From positions 1-64,000 of the forward strand of contig JAAFJP010000019.1 of NCBI GenBank assembly GCA_013298125.1: a DNA stretch of 64,000 bases. Direction: 5' to 3'. The position numbers and the translations under genes are program-made. Within the stretch, counting starts at the first letter, position 1. Each line of letters starts with the position of its first letter. Below, in pieces: positions 61,023-64,000 of this stretch. The notes beneath the pieces were generated by a model, which was not told where the DNA came from, searched no databases, and saw only the letters and a list, made by a program, of their open reading frames with translations. Origin of the DNA: Cytophagales bacterium. Lineage in GTDB: Bacteria; Bacteroidota; Bacteroidia; Cytophagales; Spirosomataceae.

Positions 61023-62984
61023 ATGAAAATCACTCCTGGCAAATTATTAGCACAAATCAACTCCCCAGAGGATTTAAGAAAAAGAGACCGCTCGGAATTA
61101 CTCCAAATTTGTGATGAACTTCGTCAGTATATTATTGATGATGTGTCGGTGTTTGGGGGGCATTTTGGGGCTTCTTTGGGCGTGGTGGAGTTATCGGTGG
61201 CTTTGCATTATGTCTTCAATACGCCCGACGACCAAGTGATTTTTGACGTAGGACATCAAGCCTACGGACACAAAATTCTGACGGGCAGACGTGATAATTT
61301 CCACACAAATCGTCTCTATGGAGGGATTTCTGGTTTTCCGAAACGTAAAGAAAGTAAATATGATGCCTTTGGCGTTGGTCATTCTTCGACTTCTATTTCG
61401 GCAGCTTTGGGGATGTCGGTGGCTTCGCAATATAAAGGTGAAAAAGACCGTCAGCACATTGCCGTAATTGGGGATGGCTCGATGACCGCAGGAATGGCTT
61501 TCGAGGCGATGAATCATGCGGGAGCAATTCCTAACAACATGATTATTATTTTGAATGATAATTGCATGGCGATTGACCCCAACGTGGGGGCTTTGAAGGA
61601 ATATTTAACCGATATTACTACTTCGCATACTTACAATCGTGTGAAGGATGAAGTGTGGAATTTGTTGGGTAAAATGTCCAAATTTGGGAAATCTGCCCAA
61701 GATATAGTTTCCAAAATTGAGAATGGTTTGAAGGCTACTTTGTTGAAACAGAGCAACTTATTTGAATCATTAAACCTCCGATATTTTGGTCCGATTGATG
61801 GACATGACGTAGAATATTTGGCAACCGTTTTGAATGATTTAAAAGACATTCCAGGTCCTAAAATTCTTCATTGTATCACTACCAAAGGCAAAGGGTATGC
61901 CCTTGCCGAAAAAGACCAAACCCTTTGGCACGCTCCTGGGAAATTTGATAAAATCACAGGAATTATCAAAAAAACCATCCATACAACGCCACAAGCCCCT
62001 AAGTATCAGGATGTTTTCGGAAATACCATCGTAGAATTAGCGGAACAAAATTCCAAAATCATGGGGGTCACGCCTGCCATGCCTTCGGGAAGTTCGTTGA
62101 ATATTATGATGAAAGCCATGCCAGACCGTGCTTTTGATGTGGGCATTGCCGAACAACACGCCGTAACGTTTTCGGCAGGAATGGCGACACAAGGTTTAAC
62201 GGTTTTTTGTAATATTTATTCGTCCTTCATGCAACGTGCCTATGACCAAGTGGTGCATGATGTTGCGATTCAAGAATTACCAGTAGTTTTCTGTCTTGAC
62301 CGTGCAGGTTTTGCGGGTGCCGATGGACCTACGCATCACGGGGCGTATGACCTTGCGTACATGAGATGTATTCCGAATATGATTGTCTTTTCGCCGATGA
62401 ATGAAAAAGAGTTGCGAGACATTATGTTTACCGTTTCTCAGGATAATTTCAAGGATTTAAAGTCTTGTATATCAGTTCGTTACCCACGTGGAGAAGGTGT
62501 TATGCCAAATTGGAAAACGCCTTTTGAACAAATGGAAATTGGAAAAGGCAGAAAGATAAAAGATGGTGAAAGCGTAGCGATTTTGACCCTCGGACACATC
62601 GGAAATTATGCCGTGACTGCCTGTGAAATGTTGGAAAAAGAAGGTATCAATCCAGCTCATTACGATATGCGTTTTGTGAAACCTTTGGACGAAGCGATGT
62701 TACATGAAATTTTCCAAAACTACGACAAAGTAATCACCGTAGAAGATGGTTGTATTCAAGGAGGATTTGGTTCGGCAGTGGCTGAGTTTATGTTGGATAA
62801 CGGTTATTCATCGCAACTAAAACGTCTTGGAATTCCTGATAGAGTGGTTGAACACGGCGAGCAAATTGAATTACACAGAGAATGTGGTTTCGACCCAGAA
62901 GGCATTGCAGAGACAGTTAGATCCATTTTGGGAACGGTGAAAATGAAACAGAGAAAAGAAGAGGTGGAGTTGATATTGAATTAA
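61023..62984 (+). CDS. dxs: 1-deoxy-D-xylulose-5-phosphate synthase
   Basis: 653 residues. First enzyme of the MEP isoprenoid pathway; it condenses pyruvate and glyceraldehyde 3-phosphate with thiamine diphosphate. The ThDP motif GDGSMTAGMAFEAMNHAG (~152-169) and GGHFGASLGVVELSVALH near the start are clear. AEQHAVTFSAGMA, the catalytic Glu region, and CLDRAGFAGADGPTHHG follow. The C-terminal transketolase-like domain has KVITVEDGCIQGGFGSAV. Length is normal. The isoprenoid-consuming polyprenyl synthase lies 1.4 kb to the left. Confidence 0.97.
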   Translation: MKITPGKLLAQINSPEDLRKRDRSELLQICDELRQYIIDDVSVFGGHFGASLGVVELSVALHYVFNTPDDQVIFDVGHQAYGHKILTGRRDNFHTNRLYGGISGFPKRKESKYDAFGVGHSSTSISAALGMSVASQYKGEKDRQHIAVIGDGSMTAGMAFEAMNHAGAIPNNMIIILNDNCMAIDPNVGALKEYLTDITTSHTYNRVKDEVWNLLGKMSKFGKSAQDIVSKIENGLKATLLKQSNLFESLNLRYFGPIDGHDVEYLATVLNDLKDIPGPKILHCITTKGKGYALAEKDQTLWHAPGKFDKITGIIKKTIHTTPQAPKYQDVFGNTIVELAEQNSKIMGVTPAMPSGSSLNIMMKAMPDRAFDVGIAEQHAVTFSAGMATQGLTVFCNIYSSFMQRAYDQVVHDVAIQELPVVFCLDRAGFAGADGPTHHGAYDLAYMRCIPNMIVFSPMNEKELRDIMFTVSQDNFKDLKSCISVRYPRGEGVMPNWKTPFEQMEIGKGRKIKDGESVAILTLGHIGNYAVTACEMLEKEGINPAHYDMRFVKPLDEAMLHEIFQNYDKVITVEDGCIQGGFGSAVAEFMLDNGYSSQLKRLGIPDRVVEHGEQIELHRECGFDPEGIAETVRSILGTVKMKQRKEEVELILN

Positions 62985-62999
62985 TGATAACGAATATAC

Positions 63000-63036
63000 G
63001 AAAGTCCCTTTGAAGCAATTTAGAGGGACTTTTTTT
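63000..63036 (+). terminator. Terminator of dxs
   Basis: AAAGTCCCTTTGAA pairs imperfectly with TTTAGAGGGACTTT, followed by T7. Confidence 0.7.
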
Positions 63037-63080
63037 ATGAGTTTTTATTACTATATTTAACGTTTAAATCTAAAATTAAA

Positions 63081-64000
63081 ATGACCAATAATCAAGAAGA
63101 TAACCAATTTGAATACATCCTTTCGTTAATTCATGACGCTAAGAATAGAGTTTATCAAAGTGTAAATCATACCCAAATAATGCTTTATTGGCAGATAGGT
63201 GGGTATGTTTTTGAACGCCTTTCAAAAGCGGAATGGGGAGCAAAAACAGTTCAACATTTAGCTGATTATCTCCAAAAGAAAGACCCTTTACTCACTAATT
63301 TTACTAAAAGAGGATTGTACAGAATGCAACAATTCTTCATTGCTTATCCCGAAAAGGAATTTGTGTCGACGCTATCGACACAAATTAGTTGGTCACATCA
63401 TTTAGAAATTTTGAGTGGCACCAAAAGTGTTCAAGAAAGAGAATATTACATCAAATTATCAATTAAAGATAGATTGAATGTACATCATCTCAGAAGACAA
63501 TTGAAATCAGGGCATTTTGAGCGTAGCATTATTGCAGATAAACTTTTACCCAGTTCTTTTGATAATTATCCAAAAGATGTAACGGGTGTTTTTAAAGACT
63601 CGTATTCGTTGGAATTTCTAAAATTACCCGAAGAACATTCAGAAAATGACCTCAAAAAATCGCTTGTAAAAAATCTAAAATCATTTATTCTTGAATTAGG
63701 CAGCGATTTTACATTTGTGGGAGAAGAATTTAGATTACAAATAGACATGGAGGATTTTTATATTGACCTACTTTTTTATCACCGTGAATTATGTTGTTTA
63801 GTAGCTTTTGAGTTGAAAATTGAGAAATTCTCCCCCTCACATTTAGGGCAACTTAATTTCTATTTGGAAGCCTTAGATCAAGATATAAAAAAGCCCCACG
63901 AAAACCCAAGTATTGGCATTTTGTTGTGTAAAACGAAGAGTAAAACCGTTGTTGAATATACCTTGAATCGTAATGTATCGCCAGCGTTGGTTATTGATTA
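63081..64000 (+). CDS. DUF1016/YhcG-family PD-(D/E)XK nuclease domain protein (3' end outside window)
   Basis: At least 306 residues from ATG 63081, open at the right edge. The N-terminal half matches the YhcG/DUF1016 pattern (ILSLIHDAKNRVYQSVNHTQIMLYWQIG, TKRGLYRMQQFFIAYPEK). The C-terminal half is a PD-(D/E)XK nuclease-like domain with IDLLFYHRELCCLVAFELKIEKFSPSHLGQLNFYLEALD: Asp in IDLLFYH and ELK as the E.K part. Family members are often near restriction or mobile-element genes. The context to the right is unseen. Activity is inferred. Confidence 0.85.
   Translation, partial: MTNNQEDNQFEYILSLIHDAKNRVYQSVNHTQIMLYWQIGGYVFERLSKAEWGAKTVQHLADYLQKKDPLLTNFTKRGLYRMQQFFIAYPEKEFVSTLSTQISWSHHLEILSGTKSVQEREYYIKLSIKDRLNVHHLRRQLKSGHFERSIIADKLLPSSFDNYPKDVTGVFKDSYSLEFLKLPEEHSENDLKKSLVKNLKSFILELGSDFTFVGEEFRLQIDMEDFYIDLLFYHRELCCLVAFELKIEKFSPSHLGQLNFYLEALDQDIKKPHENPSIGILLCKTKSKTVVEYTLNRNVSPALVID

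Overview
The window is AT-rich bacterial DNA from a member of the Bacteroidota, most likely Cytophagales. The evidence is the gene set: three TonB-dependent receptors with carboxypeptidase-like N-terminal domains, a DUF4249 lipoprotein, a PorW/SprE-like type IX secretion lipoprotein, LytTR two-component systems, a CzcA-TolC fusion and large DUF11-type surface proteins. Shine-Dalgarno sites are largely absent, and TAnnTTTG-type -7 promoter elements recur. This placement is inference from gene content. LAYOUT. 1-7.7 kb: two very large secreted proteins on the minus strand that share a leader and N-terminus, flanking a small PD-(D/E)XK-like gene. 8.4-10.6 kb: a MaoC-type hydratase, a FabG-type reductase and a PepSY-like lipoprotein. 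10.7-15.1 kb: an M28 peptidase and a LytS/LytTR pair with two small envelope genes. 15.4-22.5 kb: an ECF sigma factor, a beta-barrel protein, and a TonB receptor with its partner lipoprotein. 22.7-29.3 kb: a heavy-metal efflux locus (His-rich small protein, RND pump fused to TolC, adaptor). 29.3-35.2 kb: tag, a polyprenol-phosphate mannosyltransferase, hemJ, a secreted protein, and a HisKA_2 kinase with a LytTR regulator. 35.2-42.5 kb: MFS, rodA, mrdA, atpZ and porW. 42.6-51.8 kb: a TonB receptor/DUF4249 pair, a caspase-like protein followed by a chagasin-like lipoprotein, and another TonB receptor. 52-63 kb: mostly housekeeping genes (RluA, panB, sterol desaturase-like, FMN reductase, polyprenyl synthase, an unusual CBM48-HHH fusion, dxs). 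The right edge cuts a DUF1016/YhcG-type nuclease gene. MOST UNUSUAL SIGNAL. Long palindromes are packed into this window. Many fill whole gaps between genes, with arms built of short degenerate tandem units. Others are 80-120 bp GC-rich palindromes. Three palindrome-related insertions lie in frame in the metal pump gene, and a fourth lies in the signal-peptide region of its adaptor. A 14-15 bp GC-rich word (consensus near CCGAAGCGTCGGTCG) sits in only one arm of several unrelated palindromes, so it looks like a separate insertion. A sister palindrome at 20008-20102 lacks it. No transposase was recognised nearby. A second candidate system is the adjacent caspase-fold-like protein and chagasin-like inhibitor at 46.6-48.7 kb.
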